Positions 24,023 through 36,671 of a stretch of 64,000 nucleotides of DNA are shown piece by piece (positions within the stretch are counted from its first letter, which is position 1; the number at the start of each line of letters is the position of its first letter). The position numbers and the translations under genes were made by a program. The notes beneath the pieces were generated by a model. The model was not told where the DNA came from. It saw only the letters and a program-made list of their open reading frames with translations, and did no database searches. The DNA lies in contig VJWN01000001.1 of the NCBI GenBank assembly GCA_007644065.1, positions 1,750,340 through 1,814,339 on the forward strand, written 5' to 3'. This DNA comes from Margaritispora aquatica. Its lineage: Eukaryota > Ascomycota > Leotiomycetes > Helotiales > Discinellaceae.

Positions 24023-24565
24023 ATGTCTAGGCAGTCTGGCAGGCAGGCAGGCAAGGCAGGCTGGCGCGTTGTGAGTGAGACAACCTGCAACAGGACAACA
24101 GCACAACCAGACAGGACAGGGAAAGACAAGACAGCATAGGACCGTGGACCTTTGTCGCGTCCGATGTTTGTCTGTGTAGGGGAAGCCAAGCCGAGAAGAG
24201 GTGAGGTGAGACGAGGCGAGGCTTTTTGGGTGGGGGGGGATATGAGTTGGATAATTTATGCAAATAAGTGAAAAGGACGGAGGAAGAAAGGAATACTGCA
24301 GGTAAGTAGGTACTCGTTAAGGAAGAGTTATATGGGGTTTTTTTCTTATGGGTTAATTCACGCTCTTCACCGACATTGACATCAACACCGACTACTTCTG
24401 TACTAGGTCGGTAGTAAGTAAGGTAAGGTATGGCGGAGCGGAGTTAGTGTTAGTGTTCGAACTTGATTTTTGGTCGGAGCTGAGAGCCGAGTAGGAGCGA
24501 GTGGACGGGAGGATCAGATGGATCAAATGGATCATGGAATTGGAATAGGATAGGTAGACGTCAGT

Positions 24566-24650
24566 GGTAAGGTAGGTAGGTAGTGAGACATGTGTAAGGA
24601 TTTGATGAAGGAAGGTAGCTAAGGTAGGTCTTGAGTACGAGTAGGTACGT
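24566..24650 (+). repeat. Clustered GGTAGGTA motifs upstream of nbr1
   Basis: ggtaaggtaggtaggtag at 24566-24583, then ggtagctaaggtagg and gtaggtacg to 24650. Related to the cluster at 20283-20312. Function unknown; may be a promoter element or a simple repeat. Confidence 0.6.
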
Positions 24651-25913
24651 TGGAATGTGTGCGCGCGTGTGGATGCCGGTAGTCTGGGCCCTTGAGTGAG
24701 GTTGTCTATGTCTATAATTATGATTATGCTTTTATGCCTTTACCGTTTGAGACAACGGAAGGTGTTCGAGGTGTGGCGAGGCGAGGAAGCTCAGGCGAGC
24801 TCAGCGCGGGAGTCGAGATGGATGACGAATCCGGCCAGTTCATGTTCATGTTGATATAGTTCACTAAGTGTTGTATTTTACTCAGGCGAGGTGAGATGAG
24901 ATCATGGATGGCATGACATGGCATAAGGACGGGGGTTTAAGTTAGGTGAGAAGTCAAATGTAATGCACTTTATGAGATGGATGCGCTGTAAATGTATGAG
25001 ATGAAAGGACATGGCAAGAGATGGATGGATACAGTATACACGTATGAGATGAAAAGGACATGAATTGTAAGCGATGAATGGTCTCTGATTTTTGCTATTC
25101 ACGGTACAGTACCTAGATATCAATTATCAGTATTCCGGATTGAAAGCTCCTCTCTCTTCCCGATAATTCATTTATTTGTACGGGTATCTGCATAAATCTG
25201 GACAAATCTGGACCAGTGGTAGGCCTGGCTCGTGACGATATTTCGGATCTTTCGCCTGTTGTCGAGAGAAACTTCGGATTTGGAAATGTATGTCCTCTCC
25301 CTCTCTCTCTCCCCACCCCTCTCCTCTTATCGACAGCCGAGCTTAAAGGTTCCAAGTAAGGTAGTGCCTATCATATCCTAGACCCTGCAAATAAGATGCA
25401 TTGCGATTTGGGTGGAGAAAGTTGCGTAGGTAAGCTATGGGTATTTCATCGATAGCCGAGAGAAGAGAGACGGAGATACTGGAAGGTTACGGTCATCCAT
25501 AACGAGGTGTTGGAGACATATATCCACCAGCTACATACAACGTTGTACCATACTACCATCCCGATCGATCACTAACAAACACATCCTCCACCCACTTCTG
25601 AAGTATTCGTCGTCGTCGTGGTCAAGTGTGGATTTACAGTAACAAAATTCAATATATTGAGTGCATCTAATGATATCTGTCATTTTGAAGTGAATAATGA
25701 GGAGTTCTTACAAGAACATACTAGAAAGTGGCAAGGCAACTCAGGTAACTAACTGTTTTGTTTATAAATCCTCGAAGGCGATAGGCGATATTGGTTGCGT
25801 CAACAAGTAGGCTGCCTCATCTACCTTACTGTACAGTACCTAAAGTCAAGATCTAGTACATTTTCAGTACTTTATTAGGTTACGGAGAAGCATACGTTTG
25901 GACCAAGCCAACC

Positions 25914-25952
25914 AAGTCTGACCATTCTGACCACTCTGACCACTCTGACCTC
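25914..25952 (+). repeat. ctgaccact decamer repeat
   Basis: Three to four copies of a ten-base unit (tctgaccact with small changes), about 500 bp before the nbr1 start. Simple tandem repeat. Confidence 0.75.
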
Positions 25953-26449
25953 TTCTTCTGACCTCTCACCTCCTCTCATCCTCCTCTCACACCCTCTGAT
26001 CGCGGATCATTCATCCTGTCGAACAGAGACTAGCTTGCCTTTGCTTGTCTCTTACGCCCGCTTATCGAAAGCTCCAGGCACCTGCACTCTGCACCTCCAC
26101 CCTAACGCCTGCGACCAAAACGAACCTCCACCTCTTCCCCAAAGACTCGTCCCCTCCTTCCATCCAACCTCCAACCTTTACCCTTCAACTATAACTTCCC
26201 ATCATTCGACCTCCCCATCGTCCGCAATAATAAATCAGATACAAACCGACGACATTTAAAGGCCTCTAGTTAGGGAGTGCTTGAGCTATCTGATCTGCCG
26301 TCTTGTCTTGTTTGTCCCCATTCTTACTTGATCGTTGACATCGTAAGTTCGGCCTTCCTCGATCCTCTTGACGAACTCGGGACGTCACCGCCGCCTCTAG
26401 CACCGCTGGCTAACAACCACAATCAACAGTCAATACAATAACCGCAGTC

Positions 26450-29171
26450 ATGGCATCAACCGCTCCTACCAACCCAGATACGATGGTCACCCTCAAAATC
26501 AATATTGAGGGCACCAACCGTCGATTCAAGCTTCCTCTTCGTGATCTGGGGGCCAGTACTTTGCCGGATAAGGTACGATGTTCCATGTTCCACCCGCATG
26601 ATAATCAGGCTCCGAGCCTCATGTCTACCACAACGAACAACGAATTCCGTTTGATTGTTGACGATGGTACATGAACCTCATGCTGATTGAATGTTCTATT
26701 ATAGCTTCGATTTCTGCTCGCAATCCCACCTTCCTCGGAAGCCGTCTTCGAACGCTACTCTGATAGTGCAGCTGCCTTCATCGTTCTCGACTCCACCAAC
26801 ACCTCGGTGTACAAGCAACTCTACCGAGCAGCAAAGGCAAAGCTAAAGCTCCGCCTTAAGGTTACGGTTATGGATAAGGAGCCTGTCGCTCCCAAGCCGG
26901 CCACGGTTGAGGATGAAGAGCCTGCTCCGGTCAGCCCGGTTAGCTCAATCGAGGCAGCTGCACCGGTTGTGTCTGAGTTCAACGAGTCTACCACCACAGT
27001 CAACGAACCAGTTGCGCAAGAATCGGCACCCGTGGAAAGCACAGGATGTGGTGCTGTGGCAGACATTCAGCGTGATTTCGAGAAGCTCTTGATCTCTCGC
27101 AGTCCAAAAAGCAGCTCGTGTCGACCTGATACCACGCTCACCCCTTGGGATATGGGTATCTACGATGGTATTGCCCACAGTACTCCTTTGAAGCGCACAC
27201 CCACCCACCCTGGCCACGCCCCAGAGAAGTGGTACGCTGATTTGGCTGCTCATTATGAGCCCTCGGCTACTCTGCTTCCTGAACGTCGTTGCACTCGCTC
27301 AGAGATGTCTCCTTTCCACAACACCCCCGTCTTCTCCGTTTATTGCAACAACTGCCAAGCATCTATTCCAGATGTTCACTACCACTGCAGCATTTGTGAC
27401 GATGGAGATTTCGACCTTTGCCAGTCCTGTGTCGGCAATGGCGTGGTCTGTGGCAGTGATGAACATTGGTTGATCAAGCGCTCAGTCAAGAACGGCAAAG
27501 TCACTAACAGCACTACTGAGAGAATTGCACCAAAGGCAAAGCCAGCACAAGTTATCCCTACTGAACTTCAAGCTAAGGATTCAGATCTGATCATTGCATC
27601 CCGCACATGCAATTCTTGTATTCAAGGCAAGTTCCTTTTTAGTATCGATATGCATTACATGCTAATTATGATTTCTAGAGCTTTCTGAGGAGAATTTTGT
27701 CACATGTACTGCATGCCCAGACTACGATCTTTGCATCTCATGCCACGTCGGTCAAGAGCATGGTCACCACCCAAAGCATGCTTTCGAGCCTGCTGTTGAG
27801 GGCACCAATATGGAGACTGTCGCCCAGAAGCTGCTTCCTGCTGGTCGCAATGTCAGCCACAACGCCATCTGTGACGGTTGTGACAAGTATATCTATGGCG
27901 TCCGCCACAAGTGCCTTGATTGCCCAGATTGGGACTACTGCTCTTCTTGCATTTCAAACGCAAACTTCATTCACCCACGCCATCGATTCGTTCCCATCTA
28001 TGAGCCACTCAACGATCTCATGGCCTTGTCCCGATCCTACCACAGCAAGGCCCGTCACGTGGGTATCTATTGCGACGGACCCCTCTGCAATTCCCACAAA
28101 GGTGGTCAGACATATATCAAGGGCGACAGATACAAGTGCGCTGTGTGCCATGACACTGATTTCTGTGCCAGTTGTGAGGCCAGTCCTGCAAACACACACA
28201 ACCGAACTCACCCCTTCATCAAGTTCAAGACTGCTGTTCGCAACGTCCATGTTACAACATTGGGTGATCATGAGAATGGCCAGCCTATGCCAGTGATGGG
28301 TGACCGTCAAACCCGCACTACGTCAAAGTCCACCGAGACTACACCGGCTCCTTCAACCAACGCAGCCACTCAGGTACAGACCGTTGCAGATCTTCAACCA
28401 ACCGAGGCTGTAAAGGTCGAGGTTAAAGAAGTTGAGGCTGAGAAGGTTGAGGCTCCTAAGCCAGTTGAGGCAAAGGAACTTCCAGCTGCCGCCGTTAAGG
28501 AGGAACTGGTTGCTCACTTTGTGCGTGATGTTGTTGCCGATGGAACTGTTCTTCCAGCGAACACTGTCTTCGAGCAGACATGGTATCTCTGTAATGGTGG
28601 TAACACCACCTGGCCCGCTGGATGCAGTGTCAAGTTTGTCAGCGGTGACTACATGTGCTCTGTTGATCCAGATCACCCAGCCAGTGTTCATGAGCTTTTG
28701 TCTGCTGCTGAGAGCACTACATGCTATACACCAGTCGCTCCTGGTCAAGAGATTGGCTTCACCGTTCTTCTTAGAACACCAAAGCGTGCCGGAACCTGTA
28801 TCTCCTATTGGCGTCTGACTGGCCCAGATGGAAACAAGTTCGGTCACAGACTGTGGTGTGATGTTACTGTTAAGGAGGTCGAGATTAAGGAAGAGCCAAA
28901 GGTGGAAGCTCAGCCTGAGATGGAGGGTAGCCAAATGATCTTCCCTAAGCTCGAGAAGGAATCTCCAGCTTCAAGCATTCATCAAGAGCCACAGGTAGCT
29001 ACTGAGGAGGTGGCTGAGGTCGAAGAGGTGGAGGAATTTGATGACTTTGGCAATGATGCCATCGAGGATGATGAGACTGAGGATGGCTTCATGACCGATG
29101 AGGAGTATGACATCCTAGACGCAAGCGATGAGGAATATCTCTACGAGCAGGCAAAGGTAGCTAAGAAGTAG
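26450..29171 (+). CDS. nbr1: NBR1 selective-autophagy receptor (PB1, four ZZ, FW domain, AIM)
   Basis: Exons 26450-26572, 26705-27626 and 27679-29171 give 845 residues. The order is: PB1-like N-terminus (VTLKINIEGTNRRFKLPL to LKLRLKVTV, residues about 11-110); four ZZ zinc fingers in a row (YCNNCQASIPDVHYHCSIC, TCNSC...CTACPDYDLCISC, ICDGCDKYIYGVRHKC, and CDGPLCNS...KCAVCHDTDFCASC); a Glu/Lys/Ala-rich linker; the NBR1-type FW domain (HFVRDVVADGTVLPANTVF, WYLCNGGNTTWPAGCSVKF, SYWRLTGPDGNKFGHRLW); and an acidic tail with an Atg8-interacting motif (EEYDILDASDEE). A second hydrophobic candidate is MIFPKLEKE. NBR1 carries cargo to Atg8 membranes; the fungal FW domain is known to bind cargo hydrolases. 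No UBA domain is visible, unlike animal and plant NBR1. Intron 2 starts with GC. Confidence 0.95.
27627..27678 (+). other. GC-AG intron inside nbr1
   Basis: The exon ends CAAG and the intron starts GCAAGT, the classic consensus of GC donors, and ends TTTCTAG. Splicing at this position joins CIQ to ELSEENFVTC in frame and completes ZZ finger 2. The nearest GT donor (27631) leads to a stop with the same acceptor. Confidence 0.88.
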
Positions 29172-32100
29172 ATGACTTCGTCGCTTGCTATACCACGTCT
29201 TGCTTTTTAAGCATGACAACTTGTACCAAACTGGCGTACATTGGTCTATCATAATATGGCACGAATCTCGAGACCATGGAATGGGGGTGTGGAGGCGTAA
29301 GATTGACACAAGCTCTGGATAGCCGGATATAGGAGGTGCAACGGGGTGTTCATGGATTTTTTGACTTTTTTATTTTTAACAGCGCATGGATGTATCTGTC
29401 TTTCCTCTCATGTAATTCATTACTCGACTTGCTGTTGCGTCCTTGTCTCCTCTTCTCTCCCCTCTCTCGAATGCTTCTTGCGCGGTCATTTCTCATCATC
29501 TGGCCAGACTCGAGTGGCACCTAATCAACTACCACTTTGTGTTGACCTGGCTTGATCACCAGAGGAACATGTACATCAATGTGATGCGCATGTAGTGCAG
29601 GCACTGTGGGAGGCTACCTTAAGTGGAATGGATGAGGAAGGGGTCAAGACGATGAATTAAAATCAAAACAAAAACAAACCGAATAAAAAAAATCTCACAC
29701 AAAAACAAGATAAAATATATGCAAAGTCGTCGTGGGGTTCTGGGTAGTAGTTGGTTGCACTTGGTAGCTTGGTAGTACTTTTGAATCAATACGTTATGAT
29801 ATGAAATCAAATCAAATCAATTGAAAATTCTATACAAGTGAGTTGTTTGGTTGGTGTTTAGTTAATTGGTGTTGGATCTTACAGTGATTGTGTGTGTGTG
29901 TGTAAATGTATGGATATGAGAATGCATACGGGTATGTGTCTGTAGGGGTATGAGTATGAAAATGGGTGTGATGTGATGTGATGATGGTGATCTTCTTATT
30001 GTTGTATTGTTGTATTGTTGTTACTTTGGTCTGATGTCTGATTTCTGATGTTGAAATACATCCGTAACTTGGATTTGGGCGTTCTGGTTGTCAAAGTATC
30101 CTCATATATGTCGCATCAAATCAACTCCCTTGTTTTCCCTTGAAACCTATGACCTGATAATCATGATGTGGAGTAGAATGGAGATATAAATGTAGATAAA
30201 TGGGTGGATGTAGGTCGGTAGGTTGGGAGGAGGTCAATCTCGCTTATTTCGTTCCTGCAAGCAAAGTTGGGAAATGCAGGGCGTGTAGGTGTGCTGGGTG
30301 TGGGATAAGATCGGATGAGATGATTGAGATGAGATGGAAAGCAATGCGATAAGTGAGATAAGACGGAAAGAGATAGAAAGAAATAATTAAGATGACGGAG
30401 ATGGGAAGAGATGAGATGGAAAACGGGTAGTCATTTCGTTCGGTATGATATCTGGATGGATATGCACCCCCCAAAAGCCTCTCCTCTAATCCATGCACCT
30501 ACATGCAGCAAGGCATATATCAGATATGACACTCGATTCGCGATCCCTACCTCCCTACCGAATCGTCGTCGTGGGTGCGCGCGGTAGCGGCTGCGGTTCG
30601 ACCTCCGAGTCGGATTCAGATCCGAATCCGGATGCGGATCGATACTGTTGCTGGTTTTTTTTTTTTTTTTGTTTTGGGGGGGAGGGAAAGGGGAGGGGAA
30701 AGGAGGGTGAATTCGGCTTCGGCTTCGGTTTGGTGGGATTTTGATATACCTGGAGCGTAGAGCGGGAAATAAGTTCAGTTGTTGGTTGTGTGTGTGGGTT
30801 GTCCATGGCGTTATTGAGGGCGTCGGTGAGGGCGTCGGTGAGGGTGTTGGCGATGGCTGTGGGGTGTCGGGTTGTTGTGAGGATCGGGGCGAGGTGTGGT
30901 GGATGTTTGTGAGGGTGTATGCGTGTATATGTATATGTGTATGTAAAGGGATGTGTGGGGATCTCGGTACTGCGTTGTGTGGAGTTTGGGTCGGTTATTG
31001 GGATTGTGTAAGTGAGCGGTGAGCTTGTGAAGTGGTGAGGTAGTAAGGTAGTGAGGTAGTAAGCCTTGTGGGTGTTCAAATAAAAATAACGCTCTACTAT
31101 CGGTTGTGTATCCGGATTGAAGGTTGAAGGTTAAAGTTCTTGTAAGATATAGTGCGTTGTTGGTGGTTGGCGTCACAAAAGCGCTGCGAACCTCCTTTTC
31201 GTAAGCGAGATTTCAGTATATTCGAGTAAATCCAGCATATAAAAGTGTATAGTTTCCCACACTGTGGTTTGCGAAACATTAGTAAATGTAGTAAGCTCTA
31301 TTATTTAAATTAGATAGGTGGGTGCTTTAAACTTACTTTTCAAAATGGCGTTGGTGAGTGGTGGGTAGTGAGGTGGGATGGTTAACTTGGTGCTCTTCGT
31401 TCCGAAAGAGTATTAGTCGCAAGCGATATATTCATCAGCACACTCCTCCCTCGCGGTGGTAGTTGAAGAATGAGTGTACTTAGTTTGAATTGACACGCTT
31501 TGAATTGAGGGTGAGATTTCGTTATCGTTGATGGTTTGCGTCTTGGTGAAGCGCATTGTGAAGTGAGCTGTGGCGTATAAGTTCACCATTGTTATCAAGC
31601 GTAGTGCTGTGAGGGTATTGCTTGTTTGTATGATAGGACAAAATTGATTTTGTGGATGTGATCTGTGTAAACGAAAGTGTGTCTGATCGTGGTATATGTG
31701 AATGAAATCTTCCCGGCGATGAAAGTATGGGATTTGTGTGTTGAAGTCTGGACAGTTGGCCATTTTGTTTACTTGACTACTAGCGAATGTAAGAGAACTC
31801 GTTTGATGTTCTGCAAGATGTGCAGTACCACTTGGTAAAGCAAGTCCTCGAAGTAGACTTTCCCTTCAGATCCTCACTGAAACGAGACCATTGCTACTAG
31901 TTGAAGTTTGGTCGGTAGGAATAAACGTACCAGAGTACAGTATGACACGAGCGGAAAGAAATTGCTCGCAAATTAGTTACTAATTGAAAGATACCCATCT
32001 CGCAATGACGAAGTGATGGAGAAGGTGTCGTGGTTGGACAATGGCCCTAATGTTACGTGAAATGGTGCCTGGTAGTTTGATAACTCAGATGAAACAAGGA

Positions 32101-34160
32101 AGCATCCTATAGCTCCAAAGGCCGCTCTGAAATTATCCATCTTGTAATCCAAGTAGGTTGATGTTTCGTTTAAGCACGCTGTTGCTCAACAAGATTTGCA
32201 ACGAAATCCAATTCAAATATCGAGACAAAGTACACTGCGCTTGCACATGACTTACTTCGACCCAGAGACATCGCAACAAGCAAATACAAAAGATGACATG
32301 TCTCTTAGATATTCAAGCACCCCATCGAGCTGGAAGTTCATCCGGAACATTCCATCGGAGAACACGTCTGCAAGCACAAAATATTCACCATATCAATCTA
32401 CCATGAAGCAGAAACCCAACACAAAGAAACTCCATCCAACAGAATCGACAAATTTTCTTTCTCCCATCACCTCGCTCGCCGGTTCTATTCTTCCGTGATG
32501 TGATGGTTACACTCACCTCGCAGGTGGATGTCCGAGATACATTGCACAACTCACAGCTCCCGTTTTAAGCACTGCAGCTTGTTCTTCAGCGGAGTTCGAT
32601 AAGGCTACCCAGGGAAGCTCACGCCATTGTGATGCAATGCATATCTAGAGTCAAACTCTTTGGTAGAGCGTGTCTGGAGGCTTGCTGCTGGTGCAGGTGC
32701 CCAAAAGGCCGCTTTGGGCGGACTGCGTTCCGAGCCGCAAGCGAAAATGTAATAGCGAGCGCCACGGAAGTAATTGATGTGGGCTGCCCTGTCATTCCCA
32801 TTTTATGACCAGATTCCGATCCACATGAGAGGTGCATACGCTTCTGATTGAAAGCAGCATAGTTTCTTGGGAGGTGGTAGTGGTGTTGGTGGTGGCTTTT
32901 GGTCGATGGTAAGGGTGTCTGCTTGACAACGCACACGGAGCCAATAGACTCTCCAGCTTAACGGAGGGGACATAGTGGACTCTTGATATAGGCTTTGTTG
33001 TCCTTCGGCACATAAAGGGACATTTTTGCCCTCCCGGCGGCCCGTGATGCGTGAATTTTATTCCGAACGGGTTCAGTCATCATCGCTCGACATTTGGGTG
33101 ACCTGCAAGTCACTGAATTCGGCCACATTTTATCAAAGGCGCGAATGCAAGCCGATTCTTGCCAAGACAACACATGGACCATATGAGGAATGGTATATAT
33201 CATTGGAAGTTGAGCTCTCTCTTGAGGAAGATGGAGGGTAGGACGAGGAAATGCCAGGAGGGGCGAATTTCCGATGTTGTCAGCACCGGATTGGGCTCAG
33301 AGTAGGGAGCAAGAGAAGAATTTGTTACACTACATGGAAGCAAATCAATAGCTAGAAACGTGTTCTGCACAGTAGATTTTGTATTACAAAAAAGCAGTGA
33401 TGTGAGGTGGAAAGCACAACTGTGGTTCGTTGTCGTTAGCGCGGTAATTGACAAAGGCCATCCAGAGGTAGAATTTCGGCTGATGTACTCCTGGATAAGA
33501 TGGTATGTACTCGCCACAAGTTTCAGGGTATGGATCTTGAGGTATCTTTGAGTAACAGTTCGTCCTCCAGGTACATGATTCTATACACATTTGCTAATGA
33601 AGCAAAGGATGGATTTGACCTAACATTGGAATGTCATAGGAAGTCATTCCTACTTCACTATAGCTTGAAGTCATATACCTTGATGATAAATTGATGTGAT
33701 TATACGATATTGCTAAGCTGTGGTGAGAGGGTATATGTTGTAGGGACAGGAACATAGCAGCCATGTAAACATGTCAAAGAACAACTCCGCTATCCTTGGA
33801 CGTCCATAAACAGATAGTTCGCACACAAAACCCACAATTTATGCAGGGCAGTCAAATGCACTCAAAGGGGGGCAAACTTGAGCAACGAACGATCGTTGCC
33901 GCCTGGGGCGCTCTCCGCGGTCTTTCAGCACTCGCAAGGTATTACACAGACTTCTTCGCCAGCATTCGGCTAATCAAAGTACGGGGTGTATTTGATAATG
34001 CAATTGTCTAACCTTAGGCTTGAATGTGTAGAGAAGTTGGTCTAATTTGAGTGGAGAAGTGCGCATTTAGCGCCAAAAGTATGGCAAGAAGCACAGAATC
34101 AAGTATAGACACTTTAGCCTTGCTTGAACATATATGTAGAGCTTTGGGGCCCTTTATATC
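29172..34160. other. 5-kb region without a recognisable gene
   Basis: Beyond the nbr1 3' UTR I see only low-complexity and short frames. Notable content: TG run (29888-29902), tattgttg repeat (about 30000-30020), a T/G homopolymer block (30653-30690), a 12-bp tandem (30816-30851), and gtagtaagg repeats (31037-31062). Minus-strand frames at 31079-30555 and 31763-31413 have Thr/Pro/His-rich composition created by the repeats and no family features. The last few hundred bases should be the promoter of the DUF3445 gene. Confidence 0.45.
30816..30851 (+). repeat. 12-bp tandem repeat, three copies
   Basis: Unit gagggcgtcggt repeated twice exactly, with a third diverged copy. Lies in a G/T-rich simple-sequence block (about 30650-31065). 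Confidence 0.8.
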
Positions 34161-35450
34161 ATGCCCGTCAACCCCGATCCACAGTCGTCAGACTCATTCC
34201 TCGCAATGAAGATGATCTTTTCATCCCCATACATCCATCAGCCGTTTGAATTCACACTTGTCTCGATGCCTATACCAGCTGGACTTCTCACATTGGCAAG
34301 CACTATCACTCTAGCTGTCCTCTTCTATGCATGGAAGTACAATAGCATCTTCCGTAAAGCAAAGAAACCAACACTGGACTTCTCAAATGTCCAGCCCTTG
34401 CTGAACTTTGATCATGTCTCTGAGCAGCCGCGTGCATACCGGCCATGGAAAGCAGGGAAATACAACATGACAATGGGAATACGCAGAATGCCAGAGGATG
34501 AGTGGCTAGTGATCGATAATCTATATACGCAGGAACAGAAATTTAAGCAACATCTCCTCCAGAAAGATATCAGTGCAGTTTTGCAATGTCTCCCAGATGC
34601 AGAAGAGGCATCTAGAGAAACACTCGAGTGTGTTGTCGGTTTTATGACACGACGATATCCAAAACAATTTCAGCTTTTGAAGAAACGACCTGGATACATA
34701 CACAACGCCATAACAGGACGAACCTTCAGAATTGTTGAACCATTTGAGCAGCATCCACTCGTGATTGCTGCTCAACTGGCGATGGAGGATATCAATCTCC
34801 TGATTCAAGGCTCTGACCCCGAATCAAGAGATTATAACTTGTGAGTCTATGAAATTTGATCTGCATAGCATCCTACTAATTGAACACAAGGCAAGCTAGT
34901 TTCACCTTTGCCCCTGCGGGATGGTTCATCGAAGAACGGATTGGTTGGCCACTTTGGAAGATCCACGCGCCTGTGCCTTTATGGAATGACAAGTTGAGAA
35001 AGTCAATGGACAGGTACTACAGCCGCATCCATCCAAATGAAGTAGGCTGACGAAGTCAACAGGTTTTTCATCGGCTTGAAGGTGTCAAGTCCTGTGGAGA
35101 GGAACAACTACTTCATTCAAACCAACAACAATCTGTTCCAACAAGAGCCATTCCCGGAATCTCTTCCAGTAGCGCCAAAGATTGAAGATATCCACGTTCG
35201 TTATGAGCGGCAAACGCTTCGTCGACTACCTCGGTCAGGAGCGATTTGTTTTTGTGTCAGGACATATATGACACCGCTCCTTGACTTGCGTGATGAGAAA
35301 GCAAATCTCTACGCATTGCGGTCTGCGACTCGAGCTTGGCCCGAAGCCATGGCAAAGTATAAAGGAAGACAGGCTTGGGAGTTTGTCTTTGAAGACTGGT
35401 GTTGTGAAGTGTTGTCTGACTATACTCCGGACGAATCTACCAGCGCATAA
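34161..35450 (+). CDS. DUF3445 heme-dependent oxidative N-demethylase-like protein
   Basis: Exons 34161-34840, 34891-35013 and 35063-35450 give 396 residues. Residues about 35-60 form one hydrophobic segment (PAGLLTLASTITLAVLFYAW), so the protein is probably membrane anchored at its N-terminus. The body matches the DUF3445/HODM alpha-subunit-like family: YRPWKAGKYNMTMGIRRM, EWLVIDNLY, a central FTFAPAGWFIEERIGWPLWKIHAPVP block, the RFFIGLKVSSPVERNNYFIQTNN motif, and the RRLPRSGAICFCVRTYMTPL segment. Bacterial members are heme-dependent oxidative N-demethylases; the fungal proteins are not characterised, so the reaction here is inferred only by family. All three exons join in frame with GTGAGT or GTACTA donors. 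It sits next to a Zn2Cys6 regulator and a transporter. Confidence 0.82.
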
Positions 35451-36671
35451 GAATTGTGATTTAATACAAAATAATGATGGGTTTCATGGATATAAAGCAC
35501 TGTATATTTGGTTGAACATCCTTATCTCCTCAGAATAACGGTGAATTGCAATGGCTTGAATACACTGCAAAGTACACTCTTCAATCCGGGGTTGAAACAA
35601 GCGTGCGGTACTCGTACTGTAGAAAAGATTGGAATAAGCAACAAGCAGCAAGCAGGGGAAGTATCTCGGTTTGGTTAGTAAATAGTGATCAATTCAAAAG
35701 AGGTTAGACTACCTTACAGTGGTATTTCGCTTCGCTTCTTTTCTTAGCCCTGCAATGCACTCTGCAGCAAGCACTCTAGGGGTGCACGTCCGGGGGATCG
35801 GGAGTCTTCCGGAGAGGCTCACTATTTTCTTTTGCCTTGATAGTTGATGTTTGTGAGGAATTTGAGGGTCCACCCCCTCACGACATGTTTGGAAGTATCA
35901 AATTTCCTTCTTTCTTACCCCTCCCAATACCTCCTGCATCTCTTTTCTAGCCTTGCCGTCCTCTTCATCGGGCCATACCTACCGTATGTTTGGTGCCTCT
36001 GGTCTCGGTATGTTTCATGCGCTTCTCCAAATGACAGAGGCCTCATTTCCGTCGTCATCTCGTCACATCTCATCACATATCACTTCTTCATTCACATCAA
36101 AAACCCCGATGGGCAATCCGATGCTTGGCAGAGGTCCGGGGACGACGTTTGATGTGCACTCGGGTATATTATAGGTAACTCAAAGAACAGAACAAATTGT
36201 ACCATATCTTGTTTGAGCTGGGTTGGTATCTGGAGACGAAGTCTGAGGTAACATGAAATGGGATTGCTCGAAGTGTTCCAAAAGTCTGGGGTCGGAAAGT
36301 GAGAGTCTCAGTCGATTTCTTCAGCGTTGGATCCGATAAGAAACATTGTTTCATGGGCCCGCCATCCAATCATCTGGTGAAATTAAGCATAATGACCCAA
36401 TCCAATACTTGTCTACGCCCCATCCGTTCTGCTGAACCTATCATCCTGCAGTATTGTGCCTTCATGAGCTGGTACCTCAACATATCCTCCGGCAGATAGA
36501 ACTTCTGGACCACTTCTTAACTCGACTTATCCAAAACTGGCGTGATTTCCAGGCTTTCGTTCTTCTTGGTTTCTTCGAGTATCGCCGTCGTGGTACACAT
36601 GCTTCTTCGCAACCTTTTTTTTTTTTGCTACAATAGTCAAGATATGCATCTGTATCCTCTAGGTTGAAGTT
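35451..36671. promoter_or_regulatory. Region between the DUF3445 gene and the Zn2Cys6 gene
   Basis: About 1.2 kb containing the DUF3445 3' UTR and the regulator's promoter. No coding frame is supported. A T-run (36617-36627) precedes the regulator start by about 45 bp. Confidence 0.45.

Larger units (their letters stand above)
23210..26449. promoter_or_regulatory. 3' UTR of the Btz gene and long promoter/leader of nbr1
   Basis: About 3.2 kb without a supported gene. It has a gatcgt tandem (24000-24022), ggcaggcag runs (24032-24060), several ggtaggtagg clusters (24416-24650), a ctctct run (25294-25312), and a repeated ctgaccact decamer (25914-25952). The last 400 bases are CT/CA-rich and probably contain the nbr1 start site and leader. 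Confidence 0.5.

Noticed and set aside
30555..31176. Minus-strand frames of 174 and 121 codons
   Set aside because: Thr/Pro/His-rich composition is created by GT-rich and tandem repeat DNA; no start context, domain or intron support.
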